Origin: Faecalibacillus faecis
GTDB lineage: Bacteria; Bacillota_I; Bacilli_A; Erysipelotrichales; Coprobacillaceae
NCBI RefSeq assembly: GCF_003024675.1
Contig: NZ_PYLP01000001.1
Coordinates: 1-64,000, forward strand
DNA: 64,000 nt
Direction: 5' to 3'
Shown here: one piece after another, positions 1 to 6,492 of the stretch
Layout: every line of letters starts with the position of its first letter
How positions within the stretch are numbered: position 1 is the first letter of the stretch
Position numbers and translations under genes: made by a program
Notes under the pieces: model-generated
Database searches by the model: none
Told to the model about the DNA's origin: nothing
What the model saw: the letters and a program-made list of their open reading frames with translations, nothing else

Positions 1-7
1 AAAAAAA

Positions 8-83
<76 letters not shown>

Positions 84-89
84 ATCATT

Positions 90-166
90 TGGCGGTCTGG
101 ACGGGACTCGAACCCGCGACCTCCGCCGTGACAGGGCGGCATTCTAACCAGCTGAACTACCAGACC
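90..166 (-). tRNA. tRNA-Asp (GTC)
   Basis: Complete cloverleaf on the minus strand. The acceptor is GGTCTGG/CCAGACC with discriminator G, the anticodon loop contains CTGTCAC (anticodon GTC), and CCA is encoded. It is packed between tRNA-fMet (4 nt away) and tRNA-Phe. Confidence 0.97.
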
Positions 167-170
167 ATTT

Positions 171-247
<77 letters not shown>

Positions 248-265
248 ATATTAAATTTTAATAAA

Positions 266-358
266 TGGCGGAGATTGAGGGATTCGAACCCCCGCAGGAC
301 GTTAATCCTCTGCTGGTTTTCAAGACCAGTCCCTTCAGCCAGACTTGGGTAAATCTCC
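266..358 (-). tRNA. tRNA-Ser (TGA)
   Basis: 93-nt class II tRNA with a long variable arm, acceptor GGAGATT/AATCTCC, anticodon TGA in loop CTTGAAA, discriminator G and encoded CCA. Its 5' end directly abuts the truncated tRNA-Met, with no normal spacer between them. Confidence 0.96.
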
Positions 359-360
359 GG

Positions 361-400
361 GGTATGAACCGAATGCTCTAGCCAACTGAGCTATCCCGCC
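361..400 (-). pseudogene. Truncated elongator tRNA-Met (5' half only)
   Basis: Read on the minus strand, this begins GGCGGGATAGCTCAG and runs through the D arm to the anticodon loop TTCATAC of an elongator tRNA-Met. It then stops: the next bases are CC followed at once by the tRNA-Ser 5' end. The 3' side of the anticodon stem, variable loop, T arm, acceptor 3' strand and CCA are all absent. It could be a real deletion between adjacent tRNA genes or an assembly collapse. A functional tRNA cannot form from what is left. Confidence 0.85.
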
Positions 401-425
401 ATAATATTGAATAAAAATATTTAAT

Positions 426-501
426 TGGTGGAGCCAAGCGGGATCGAACCGCTGACCCCCTGCGTGCAAGGCAGGTGCTCTCCCAGCTGAGCTATGGCCC
501 C
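426..501 (-). tRNA. tRNA-Ala (TGC)
   Basis: Complete cloverleaf with acceptor GGGGCCA/TGGCTCC, anticodon loop CTTGCAC (anticodon TGC), T arm GGTTCGATCC and encoded CCA. It is the second gene of the minus-strand operon. Confidence 0.97.
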
Positions 502-511
502 GATTTTTAAA

Positions 512-588
512 TGGTCGGGAAGACAGGATTTGAACCTGCGACCCCCTGGTCCCAAACCAGGTGCACTACCAAGCTGTGCTACTTCCCG
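512..588 (-). tRNA. tRNA-Pro (TGG)
   Basis: Complete tRNA with acceptor CGGGAAG/CTTCCCG, anticodon loop TTTGGGA (anticodon TGG) and encoded CCA. It is the first gene of the operon, about 9 nt downstream of the predicted transcription start. A short plus-strand open frame across it is only a shadow. Confidence 0.97.
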
Positions 589-602
589 TTGCTGCCCTTA
601 CA

Positions 603-630
603 ATTATACATATATTTTTATTTTAATCAA
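603..630 (-). promoter_or_regulatory. Promoter of the tRNA operon
   Basis: On the minus strand, TTGATT (625-630) is followed 16 bp later by TATAAT (603-608) with an upstream TG (extended -10). It points into tRNA-Pro, the first tRNA of the operon. Confidence 0.75.
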
Positions 631-670
631 TACTTATTTAAAAAATATTTAATAATTTTCTTCATTCTTT

Positions 671-699
671 TTTATAAGGTTAAAAAAGAATGATACAAT
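671..699 (+). promoter_or_regulatory. Probable promoter of the HD-hydrolase gene
   Basis: TACAAT (694-699) preceded by TG makes an extended -10. The -35 region (about 671-676, TTTATA) is weak. An RBS TAAGGAG at 716-722 follows before the ATG at 733. Confidence 0.5.
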
Positions 700-732
700 G
701 TAGATAATTACACAGTAAGGAGAAAATAAAAA

Positions 733-1716
733 ATGGATCAATTATGGAAAATTTATTATCAAGAGATGCCTGAATTTATAAAAGTACTTATACAAACACC
801 TTCTTTGCAACGATTAAAAGATATTGGAATGAACTGTGGGGTAGAATATACAAATTTTTCCTTTTTTCAAAATATTATTCCTTATTCACGCTATGAACAT
901 AGTATCGGTGTTAGCTTAATTGTTTATCATTTTACCCATGATAAAAAACAAACTGTTGCTGGATTGCTACATGATATTGCAACACCTGTCTTCGCTCATA
1001 CAATTGATTTTTATCATCAAGATCATCTTAAACAAGAATCAACTGAATTTGACACAAAAAAGATCATTGAACAAGATCAACTTCTTGTTTCTTTATTAAA
1101 AGAATACGATTTAATAATAGAAGAAGTTTGTAATTATCATCTTTATCCTCTTTGTGATAATGATTCTCCACAATTATCAGCGGATCGTTTGGAATATACA
1201 TTAGGAAATATGTATAGTTATGGCTTTTGTACGTTAAAAGAGATTCAAAATATATTTAATGATTTAAAAGTTAATGATTTACAAAATGAAATTATTTTTA
1301 AACATGAAGAGATAGCACATTTCTTTACAAAAAAGATGCTTCAATGTAGTCATGTTTATGTTATGGATGAAGATCGTTATGCTATGGAATATTTATCTTA
1401 TCTTATTAAAAAAGGAATCAAAAAGAATGTTGTTTCTGAAAGAGATTTTTATTTAAAAGAAAAAGAATTTATTGATATGTTAAAGAAAGATCAAGAAATA
1501 AAGAAACTGTGGAAAAATTATCAAAAGTTGAATAAAGTAGAACATGGGAAAAATACTGATTATTTTTGTGTCAAAGTTTTTGTAAAGAAAAGATATATTG
1601 ACGTCTATGTAGAAAATAAAGGAATAATATCGACAATAAATCAACACATCAATAAAGAAATTCAACAGTTTTTACAGCTTGATTTTAATTATTTTATGTA
1701 TGGAAAAAGTGAATAG
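733..1716 (+). CDS. HD-domain phosphohydrolase (SAMHD1/dGTPase-like superfamily)
   Basis: A 327-residue soluble protein with the metal-binding HD signature. A His lies in the YSRYEHSIGV segment (about residue 55), HD in GLLHDIATPVFAHTID (about 80-95), and a late Asp in SADRLEYTLGN (about 150-160). The layout is that of HD hydrolases acting on phosphoesters, including the dNTPase-like branch; the substrate cannot be told from sequence. It is monocistronic: a tRNA operon lies divergent upstream and the cotJ operon is convergent, separated by a 30-nt palindrome. The start fits RBS TAAGGAG 10 nt upstream. Confidence 0.85.
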   Translation: MDQLWKIYYQEMPEFIKVLIQTPSLQRLKDIGMNCGVEYTNFSFFQNIIPYSRYEHSIGVSLIVYHFTHDKKQTVAGLLHDIATPVFAHTIDFYHQDHLKQESTEFDTKKIIEQDQLLVSLLKEYDLIIEEVCNYHLYPLCDNDSPQLSADRLEYTLGNMYSYGFCTLKEIQNIFNDLKVNDLQNEIIFKHEEIAHFFTKKMLQCSHVYVMDEDRYAMEYLSYLIKKGIKKNVVSERDFYLKEKEFIDMLKKDQEIKKLWKNYQKLNKVEHGKNTDYFCVKVFVKKRYIDVYVENKGIISTINQHINKEIQQFLQLDFNYFMYGKSE

Positions 1717-1725
1717 CGTGCATAA

Positions 1726-1755
1726 AAGGTGAATAACGCATGCGTTATTCACCTT
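1726..1755. repeat. 30-nt perfect palindrome between convergent genes
   Basis: The left half AAGGTGAATAACGCA (1726-1740) is the exact reverse complement of the right half (1741-1755). It may serve as a two-way terminator between the HD gene and cotJC, but no good T-run follows it. Its GGTGAATAA/TTATTCACC arms recur at 2974-2999. TTATTCACA, a DnaA-box match, lies just beyond at 1765-1773. Confidence 0.8.
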
Positions 1756-1764
1756 ATTCATGTT

Positions 1765-2373
1765 TTATTCACATCTTGTTTGTTTTAATGCAGGGTTGTA
1801 TGCATAATAATTTTTCTTATTTAATTGGCTTTTTACATATTCAAGAGCTTCTCCAAAACGTTGATAATGCACAATTTCTCTTTCACGTAAGAAACGAATA
1901 ACTTTATTAACCTCTTCGTTTTTGCTTAAAGAAAGAATATTGTCATACGTTGTTCTTGCTTTTTGTTCCGCTGCCATATCTTCTGTTAAGTCGGAGATAG
2001 GATCTCCTACGGATTGGAAAGTATCTGCATTAAAAGGAATACCGGCACTATTTGTTGGATAAACGCCAAGGGTATGGTCAGTAAAGTAAGCATCCAATCC
2101 GCCATCTTTAATTTCTTTAGGTGTTAAACCATTGGTAAGTTGATAAAAAAGTGTACTAATAATTTCAACATGGGCAAGTTCTTCTGTTCCTATATCTGTA
2201 AGTAAAGCTTGTACACGAGGATAGGGCATGGTATAGCGTTGACTTAAATAACGAAGCGCAGCTCCCAGTTCACCATTAGGACCTCCTAACTGTGACATCA
2301 CGATTTTTGCTGTCTTGGCATCAGGTCTTTTTACATTAACGGGATATTGCAAGCGTTTTTCGTACAACCACAT
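1765..2373 (-). CDS. cotJC: CotJC, manganese-catalase-type spore coat protein
   Basis: About 202 residues from the start beginning MWLYEKRLQYP. A longer frame exists, but this ATG has a perfect AAGGAG 7 nt upstream. The fold is a ferritin-like four-helix bundle of the Mn-catalase family. Metal-ligand carboxylates are visible in GGPNGELGA, GTEELAHVEI and DMAAEQKAR, with a further Glu/His pair in REREIVHYQRFGEA. The family is associated with the inner spore coat and peroxide removal. It is the last gene of cotJABC and overlaps cotJB by 43 nt. Confidence 0.9.
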   Translation of the reverse strand: MWLYEKRLQYPVNVKRPDAKTAKIVMSQLGGPNGELGAALRYLSQRYTMPYPRVQALLTDIGTEELAHVEIISTLFYQLTNGLTPKEIKDGGLDAYFTDHTLGVYPTNSAGIPFNADTFQSVGDPISDLTEDMAAEQKARTTYDNILSLSKNEEVNKVIRFLREREIVHYQRFGEALEYVKSQLNKKNYYAYNPALKQTRCE

Positions 2374-2612
2374 GTAGATTCTCCTTTCATCCATGGAAAT
2401 GGCTCATTGATATAATTCTTTAAGTTTTTCCCATCTCTATTTGTAAGGGCACCACCATTTTTTAAATACGTTTCTTTCATTTTTAAAAGACGTTTCATCC
2501 CCTCGTTATAATATTTCATTGCTTCTTGATCGTCAGGATGTGTATCTAAAAAGAGTGTAACTTCTTGAATACAAAAATCAAGTTTGCTGATTTGCATAAG
2601 TGTTTCATTCAT
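2331..2612 (-). CDS. cotJB: CotJB, spore coat peptide assembly protein
   Basis: A 93-residue CotJB-family protein: an N-terminal helical half with MNETLMQISKLDF and VTLFLDTHPDDQEA, and the family's aromatic end motif near NYINEPFPW (about residue 70). Relatives usually end soon after the PWPW-like motif. This one runs on for about 19 residues through a Cys-containing tail (CGC, AC), and that tail overlaps the cotJC start. The start codon overlaps cotJA by 8 nt, so the three genes are translationally coupled. Confidence 0.85.
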   Translation of the reverse strand: MNETLMQISKLDFCIQEVTLFLDTHPDDQEAMKYYNEGMKRLLKMKETYLKNGGALTNRDGKNLKNYINEPFPWMKGESTCGCTKNACNIPLM

Positions 2613-2739
2613 GATACATCACCCATGGTTTATCAAGTTGTTTAAAAATTGTGCCTTTATCAAAAGCAACATTCATTTGATAAATATCTTTGAAAGGTTG
2701 TATTTTGATAGAGGCGATTGTTAATTCTAATTCATTCAT
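2605..2739 (-). CDS. cotJA: CotJA, small spore coat protein
   Basis: A 44-residue reading frame starting MNELELTIASIKIQPF and ending in GTIFKQLDKPWVMYHE. It shows the CotJA pattern of a short basic/aromatic peptide with GTxFxxLDKP near the C-terminus. An ideal AGGAGG lies 7 nt before the ATG (2747-2752). It is the first gene of the minus-strand cotJABC operon and its stop lies inside the cotJB start region. An in-frame ATG 4 nt further in is a less likely start. Confidence 0.85.
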   Translation of the reverse strand: MNELELTIASIKIQPFKDIYQMNVAFDKGTIFKQLDKPWVMYHE

Positions 2740-2757
2740 ATTTAACCTCCTCAAAAA

Positions 2758-2786
2758 TACTATATGTATTAATTTTTAACATTTAT
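2758..2786 (-). promoter_or_regulatory. Candidate sporulation-type (SigE/SigK-like) promoter of cotJABC
   Basis: On the minus strand CATATAGTA (2758-2766) matches the CATANNNTA -10 of mother-cell sigma factors. An ATA -35-like triplet lies 17 bp upstream (2784-2786). In Bacillus subtilis cotJ is SigE-dependent. The match is short, so this is suggestive only. Confidence 0.35.
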
Positions 2787-2800
2787 AGTGAAAATACCTA

Positions 2801-2829
2801 TTGCATATTTATTTTTATTATGATATATT
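2801..2829 (+). promoter_or_regulatory. Promoter of tRNA-Trp
   Basis: TTGCAT (2801-2806), a 17-bp spacer, then TATATT (2824-2829) with TG three bases ahead (extended -10). The predicted start lies about 10 nt before the tRNA. Confidence 0.7.
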
Positions 2830-2846
2830 AATTAGGCAAACCCAAT

Positions 2847-2920
2847 AGGGGTATAGTTCAATGGTAGAATACCGGTCTCCAAAACCGTTGATGTGGGTTC
2901 GACTCCTACTACCCCTGCCA
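2847..2920 (+). tRNA. tRNA-Trp (CCA)
   Basis: 74-nt cloverleaf: acceptor AGGGGTA/TACCCCT, D arm TTCAATGGTAGAA, anticodon loop CTCCAAA (anticodon CCA at 2879-2881), T arm GGGTTCGACTCC, discriminator G and encoded CCA. Confidence 0.97.
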
Positions 2921-2932
2921 GTTTGTTTAAGG

Positions 2933-2953
2933 CACATCTTGGATGTGTTTTTT
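2933..2953 (+). terminator. Terminator of tRNA-Trp
   Basis: Stem CACATC (2933-2938) and GATGTG (2942-2947) with a 3-nt loop, followed by six T. It sits 13 nt after the tRNA. Confidence 0.8.
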
Positions 2954-2954
2954 A

Positions 2955-3021
2955 TGTGAATAGAATGTGAATGAGGTGAATAACTTAAGTTATTCACCTT
3001 TTTGTGCACAATTGTGAATAA
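2955..3021. promoter_or_regulatory. Cluster of DnaA-box-like words with a 26-nt palindrome
   Basis: In 67 bp there are five 9-mers close to TTATTCACA or its complement: 2955-2963, 2966-2974, 2975-2983, 2990-2998 and 3013-3021. The last matches the DnaA-box pattern TTATNCACA exactly and the others differ by about one base. Two of them form the perfect palindrome 2974-2999. The 20-mer TTGTGCACAATTGTGAATAA at 3002-3021 recurs exactly at 5930-5949. It precedes the LysR start by 27 nt, so it could equally be an operator region. Confidence 0.5.
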
Positions 3022-3048
3022 AATGATATGATAAGTAGGGTGATATAG

Positions 3049-3927
3049 ATGTTTAAACAAGTTATTTATTATTTTATAGCTGTCGTTGAAGAAGGAAGTT
3101 TTTCAAAAGCAGCAAAGAAGTATTATCTTTCGCAGTCTGCAATTTCTCAACAAATTACAAAACTAGAAAATGATTTAGGGTTTTTATTATTTAATCGAAA
3201 AACATATTACCCTACTCTTACAAAAGAGGGAAAAAGATATTATCAACTTGTAAAGAAATTGATGAATGATTATCAAAATGAATATGAAGATCTTAAAGAA
3301 AATTTAAAAAAGGATGTTTTAACAATTGGAATTACAGGTCCTTTTGAAAAGAAACATGTTCCATTTATTGTAAGGCATTTTAAAGAAGAAAATGCTATTT
3401 CTATTGATATTAAAGCATTTAATTTACGGACATGCATGGAAAAATTAAATGCGAGGGAGATTGATATAGGATTTGGTTTAAGTAATAATTTTAAAAAATA
3501 TCCAGATTTAATTTATCATACAATTTATCATTCACATATATGTGTTGTTACTTCTTTAGATCATCCTTTATGTCATAAAGAATTTGTGATTACAAAAGAT
3601 ATAAAAGATGAACCCTTGATTATTCTTTCTAAAAAACAAGGGGAAGATTATTATCATGATTATATGGAAGCTTTTCGTTTGGATGGTGTGGTTCCTTATA
3701 TAAAAAAGGAAGTAGATGATTTAAATGAATATATAATGGCAATTTCTTTAGGGGAAGGAATCGGTCTTTCTGCCATGGAAGTTATTAACGAAAACGATCA
3801 GGTTGTTGCCATTCCATTAAAAGAAAGTCATCATCATGCTGATTATGCAGTTGGATATCATCAAGATAATGTAAAAAGTTCTGTAAAAAATTTTATAAGA
3901 TATGTAGAAGATTATTTTAGACTATAA
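3049..3927 (+). CDS. LysR-family transcriptional regulator
   Basis: A 292-residue protein. Residues 1-60 form the winged helix-turn-helix typical of LysR proteins (EEGSFSKAAKKYYLSQSAISQQI, then LENDLGFLLFNR). Residues 90-290 form the periplasmic-binding-protein-like effector domain with ITGPFEKKHVPF. The first 20 residues fit the family start. Two NmrA-like reductase genes follow on the same strand after a terminator and promoter, and are the likely targets. The effector is unknown. The upstream palindrome cluster may contain its own operator. Confidence 0.9.
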   Translation: MFKQVIYYFIAVVEEGSFSKAAKKYYLSQSAISQQITKLENDLGFLLFNRKTYYPTLTKEGKRYYQLVKKLMNDYQNEYEDLKENLKKDVLTIGITGPFEKKHVPFIVRHFKEENAISIDIKAFNLRTCMEKLNAREIDIGFGLSNNFKKYPDLIYHTIYHSHICVVTSLDHPLCHKEFVITKDIKDEPLIILSKKQGEDYYHDYMEAFRLDGVVPYIKKEVDDLNEYIMAISLGEGIGLSAMEVINENDQVVAIPLKESHHHADYAVGYHQDNVKSSVKNFIRYVEDYFRL

Positions 3928-3946
3928 GAAAAACTTATAGTCTTTA
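3920..3946 (+). terminator. Terminator of the LysR gene
   Basis: Stem GACTATAAG (3920-3928) and CTTATAGTC (3934-3942) with an A5 loop, followed by TTTATT. The LysR stop codon lies inside the stem. Confidence 0.65.
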
Positions 3947-3954
3947 TTACTTTT

Positions 3955-3990
3955 TAATGAGTGTTTCATTAAAAAAATACATGATATAAT
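3955..3990 (+). promoter_or_regulatory. Promoter and inverted-repeat operator candidate for the NmrA pair
   Basis: TATAAT (3985-3990) with TG upstream forms an extended -10. The -35 region is covered by the inverted repeat TAATGA-GTGTT-TCATTA (3955-3971), a plausible site for the adjacent LysR protein. The assignment is inference from position. Confidence 0.45.
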
Positions 3991-4013
3991 TTTCACATGA
4001 GGAGGCAATGAAA

Positions 4014-4955
4014 ATGAGTAAAGTAATTGTTACAGGTGTAGATGGAAATTTTGGAAGCTATGTTGCAAGCCATATTGAAAAATTGACATCTAAAGAAAAT
4101 TTAATATTTACATGTCCTTTTGAAGAAGGATTAACAGAATGGAAAGAAAAAGGTTATGATTGTCGAGTAGCTAATTTTAATCATTATGAAGGATTAGAAG
4201 AAGCTTTTAAAGGTGGAGATGCGATTTTAATTATTTCATCACCATTTGTTGGGGTGAAACGTCGTAATGCGCATAAAAATGCAGTAGATGCGGCTATTAA
4301 AGCGGGTGTTAAAAAAATTGTTTATACATCTTTAGTTAATGCACAAGATGAAGAAAATCCAAGTATTGAAAAAATTGATCATGCTTATACAGAAAATTAT
4401 ATTGCAAATAGTGGGGCTGATTTTGTTTTCCTTAGAAACTCACAATATGCAGAAGCGATGATTACAAGTTATTTTGCAGCAACACAAACTGGAAATACGA
4501 TGACAAGTTGTCAAGGTGAAGGACATATGTCTTATATTTCAAGAAGAGATTGTGCTAAAGCAGCAATGTATGCTTTAGTAAGAGAAGATTTACATTATGC
4601 AACTTTAAATATTAACGGACCTGAATCTATGACATTACAAGATTTTGTAGATGCAGGAAATAAAGCAAGTGGTTTAAATATTAGCATTCAAAATGTAACT
4701 GAAGAAGAAACTTATGCTGCTTTTGATGCGATTGGTGTACCAAGAAATACAGATGGACATTTTGAAGAAGATTCACCGGCACCTTATTCATCAGATGGTA
4801 TGGTAACATTTGCAAGAGCAATTCGTTTAGAAAAAATGTCAACACATACACATGTTTTTGAATGGTTAACAGGGGATCAACCTCGAAGTGTTTCATATAT
4901 GTTTGAACATAGTGATGATTATCAAGTTGGTAAACGTAATAGTACAGATAAATAG
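4014..4955 (+). CDS. NmrA-family NAD(P)-binding protein (QOR2-like), copy 1
   Basis: 313 residues from ATG 4014, chosen because AGGAGG is 8 nt upstream and the paralogue starts the same way; an ATG 6 nt earlier is too close to the RBS. A Rossmann fold opens with VTGVDGNFGSYVA, an NmrA/QOR2-type variant of the glycine-rich loop. Family members reduce quinones or sense NAD(P)H. The next gene is a clear paralogue (both share FVGxKRRxAHKNAVDA and IGVPRNTDG). No membrane segments are seen. The substrate is not known. Confidence 0.8.
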   Translation: MSKVIVTGVDGNFGSYVASHIEKLTSKENLIFTCPFEEGLTEWKEKGYDCRVANFNHYEGLEEAFKGGDAILIISSPFVGVKRRNAHKNAVDAAIKAGVKKIVYTSLVNAQDEENPSIEKIDHAYTENYIANSGADFVFLRNSQYAEAMITSYFAATQTGNTMTSCQGEGHMSYISRRDCAKAAMYALVREDLHYATLNINGPESMTLQDFVDAGNKASGLNISIQNVTEEETYAAFDAIGVPRNTDGHFEEDSPAPYSSDGMVTFARAIRLEKMSTHTHVFEWLTGDQPRSVSYMFEHSDDYQVGKRNSTDK

Positions 4956-4964
4956 GAGTTTTTT

Positions 4965-5903
4965 ATGAGTAAAATTGTTATTAATGGTGTAGATGGAAAT
5001 TTTGGTTCATTAGTTGCTCAATATGCTTTGGAATTAATGAATAAAGAAGATCTTGTGTTTACAGCACCAAAAGAAGAAAGTTTAAAAGAATATGAAAAAC
5101 AAGGAATTAAAACAGCAATTGCTAATTTTAACGATCCTGAAGGACTTGTAAAAGTCTTTGAAAATGCTGATAAAGTTTTATTGATTTCAATGCCTTTTGT
5201 AGGTAAAAAAAGAAGACAAGCTCATAAAAATGCAGTGGATGCTTGTGTAAAAGCAAATGTTAAACAAATTATTTATACATCTGTTTTATCAGCAGCGCAT
5301 CCATTTAATCCAAGCATTGAAAATGTTGATCATTCTTATACAGAAGCCATTATTCAAAATACATCGCTTGATTATATCTTTTTAAGAAACTCTCTTTTCG
5401 TTGAAGCTTTTACCAGTGATTATTTAAGAGCAGTAGATGCAAAAGAAACAACAATTTCTAAAAATATGGGTGAAGGACGTGTATGGTTTATTTCACGTAA
5501 GGATTGCGCTTATGCAGCAGCTTGTGCTTTAAATAATCATTTATTACATCGAGCTGTTTTAAATATTAATGGTTTAGAACCATTATCTTATGGAGATTTC
5601 TTAGCTATTGGAAACAAAGCAACAGGAAATCATATCACTTATACAAAACTTACTGACGATGAACTCTATGCTTATTTTGATTCTATTGGTGTTCCTAGAA
5701 ATACAGATGGAGATTTTTCAAAGAGTCCAATCAAAGCAACATCAGAAGGAATGGTTACTTTTGGAACAACAGTTACACAAGGTTATTTAGATGTACCTGT
5801 CAGTGATTTTAGTTCGCTTACAGGAAGAAAACCTTTATCTATTCAATATATTTTTGAACATGTAGATGATTATTTATTAGGTGATCGTCATCCAACAGAA
5901 TAA
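4965..5903 (+). CDS. NmrA-family NAD(P)-binding protein (QOR2-like), copy 2
   Basis: 312 residues, the tandem paralogue of the preceding gene, 9 nt downstream and ending at a strong terminator. The Rossmann loop is NGVDGNFGSLVA. Conserved blocks shared with copy 1 include FVGKKRRQAHKNAVDA, DHSYTEAII, and GVPRNTDGDF near residue 240. It is probably a flavin-free NAD(P)H-dependent reductase or sensor; the two may form a heterodimer, which is inference. It is probably controlled by the upstream LysR. Confidence 0.8.
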   Translation: MSKIVINGVDGNFGSLVAQYALELMNKEDLVFTAPKEESLKEYEKQGIKTAIANFNDPEGLVKVFENADKVLLISMPFVGKKRRQAHKNAVDACVKANVKQIIYTSVLSAAHPFNPSIENVDHSYTEAIIQNTSLDYIFLRNSLFVEAFTSDYLRAVDAKETTISKNMGEGRVWFISRKDCAYAAACALNNHLLHRAVLNINGLEPLSYGDFLAIGNKATGNHITYTKLTDDELYAYFDSIGVPRNTDGDFSKSPIKATSEGMVTFGTTVTQGYLDVPVSDFSSLTGRKPLSIQYIFEHVDDYLLGDRHPTE

Positions 5904-5929
5904 AAAAATGAGGGAGACCTCATTTTTTA
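5903..5929 (+). terminator. Terminator of the NmrA operon
   Basis: A-tract, stem ATGAGG (5908-5913), GAGA loop, CCTCAT (5918-5923), then T6. Confidence 0.9.
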
Positions 5930-5949
5930 TTGTGCACAATTGTGAATAA
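5930..5949. repeat. Second copy of the 20-bp motif found at 3002-3021
   Basis: Exact copy of TTGTGCACAATTGTGAATAA. It holds two overlapping palindromes (TTGTGCACAA and CACAATTGTG) and a DnaA-box match on the other strand. The two copies are in direct orientation and flank exactly the LysR-NmrA-NmrA unit. Confidence 0.85.
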
Positions 5950-5966
5950 CTTGTGATTTATGTGCA

Positions 5967-6443
5967 TTAATTGTTTATAAGAATAATAATGATCAAAGAA
6001 ACAAATAAAATCGTTACAATAGCTGCTAATGCTAAAATAATTTTATTGGTCTTCTCTTTAAAAATCTTTTTTAAAAGATAATAAAGACCAACACCGACAA
6101 GTACTCCTGTTGTATTCGTAATTAAATCTGTAATATCACTTGCCCCTATACAAAAAATATATTGAGATAATTCTAATGAAAGGCTTAATAGAAAACCAAG
6201 AAATATTGTTCGATCACTATTAGTATTTAATGTTTTTAAATAAAGCCCAAAAGGAATAAAAATAATCAGATTATCAAGAACTTCTCTTATTTGATAAGTT
6301 GTCTTATTTGGATAATAGAAGGGAATTAAATTAATGCTTCTAAAATGTGGTAATTGATCAATAGAAACAGATAATTTAAAAAGTATGATCCAAATGACTA
6401 AAAATATGTAAATAGTAAATAATATATGTGTAGTTTTTTTCAT
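5967..6443 (-). CDS. VanZ-family membrane protein
   Basis: 158 residues from ATG 6443, which has GAAGGAG 6 nt upstream; the open frame extends 13 codons further without an RBS. It shows four to five hydrophobic segments: residues about 5-25, 55-75, 80-100, 105-125 and 135-155. VanZ-like features are SINLIPFYYPN, DNLIIFIPFGLYL, and DITDLITNTTGVLVG with its polar DxxDxxxNxxG pattern. VanZ-family proteins are linked to glycopeptide or envelope-drug tolerance. It follows a transporter operon but is separated from it by a terminator. Confidence 0.85.
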   Translation of the reverse strand: MKKTTHILFTIYIFLVIWIILFKLSVSIDQLPHFRSINLIPFYYPNKTTYQIREVLDNLIIFIPFGLYLKTLNTNSDRTIFLGFLLSLSLELSQYIFCIGASDITDLITNTTGVLVGVGLYYLLKKIFKEKTNKIILALAAIVTILFVSLIIIILINN

Positions 6444-6459
6444 AAAGACTCCTTCTATA

Positions 6460-6490
6460 AAAATAGGTTGATGAAGCATCAACCTATTTT
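6460..6490 (-). terminator. Terminator of the GntR-ABC operon
   Basis: 14-bp stem (6460-6473 with 6477-6490), loop of 3, and a T-run on the minus strand. It sits just after the permease stop and before vanZ. Confidence 0.85.
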
Positions 6491-6492
6491 AA

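Noticed and set aside
511-693. A 60-codon plus-strand open frame over the tRNA-Pro gene
   Set aside because: It lies antisense to a clear tRNA and its promoter, has no RBS, and looks like the familiar false ORF over tRNA genes.
2955-3021. A chromosomal replication origin
   Set aside because: The DnaA-box-like density is suggestive, but no dnaA, dnaN or long AT-rich unwinding element is seen, and the words form palindromes that could be operators.
2818-3060. An 80-codon minus-strand open frame across tRNA-Trp
   Set aside because: It covers a tRNA, its terminator and a palindrome cluster; no RBS or protein-like composition.
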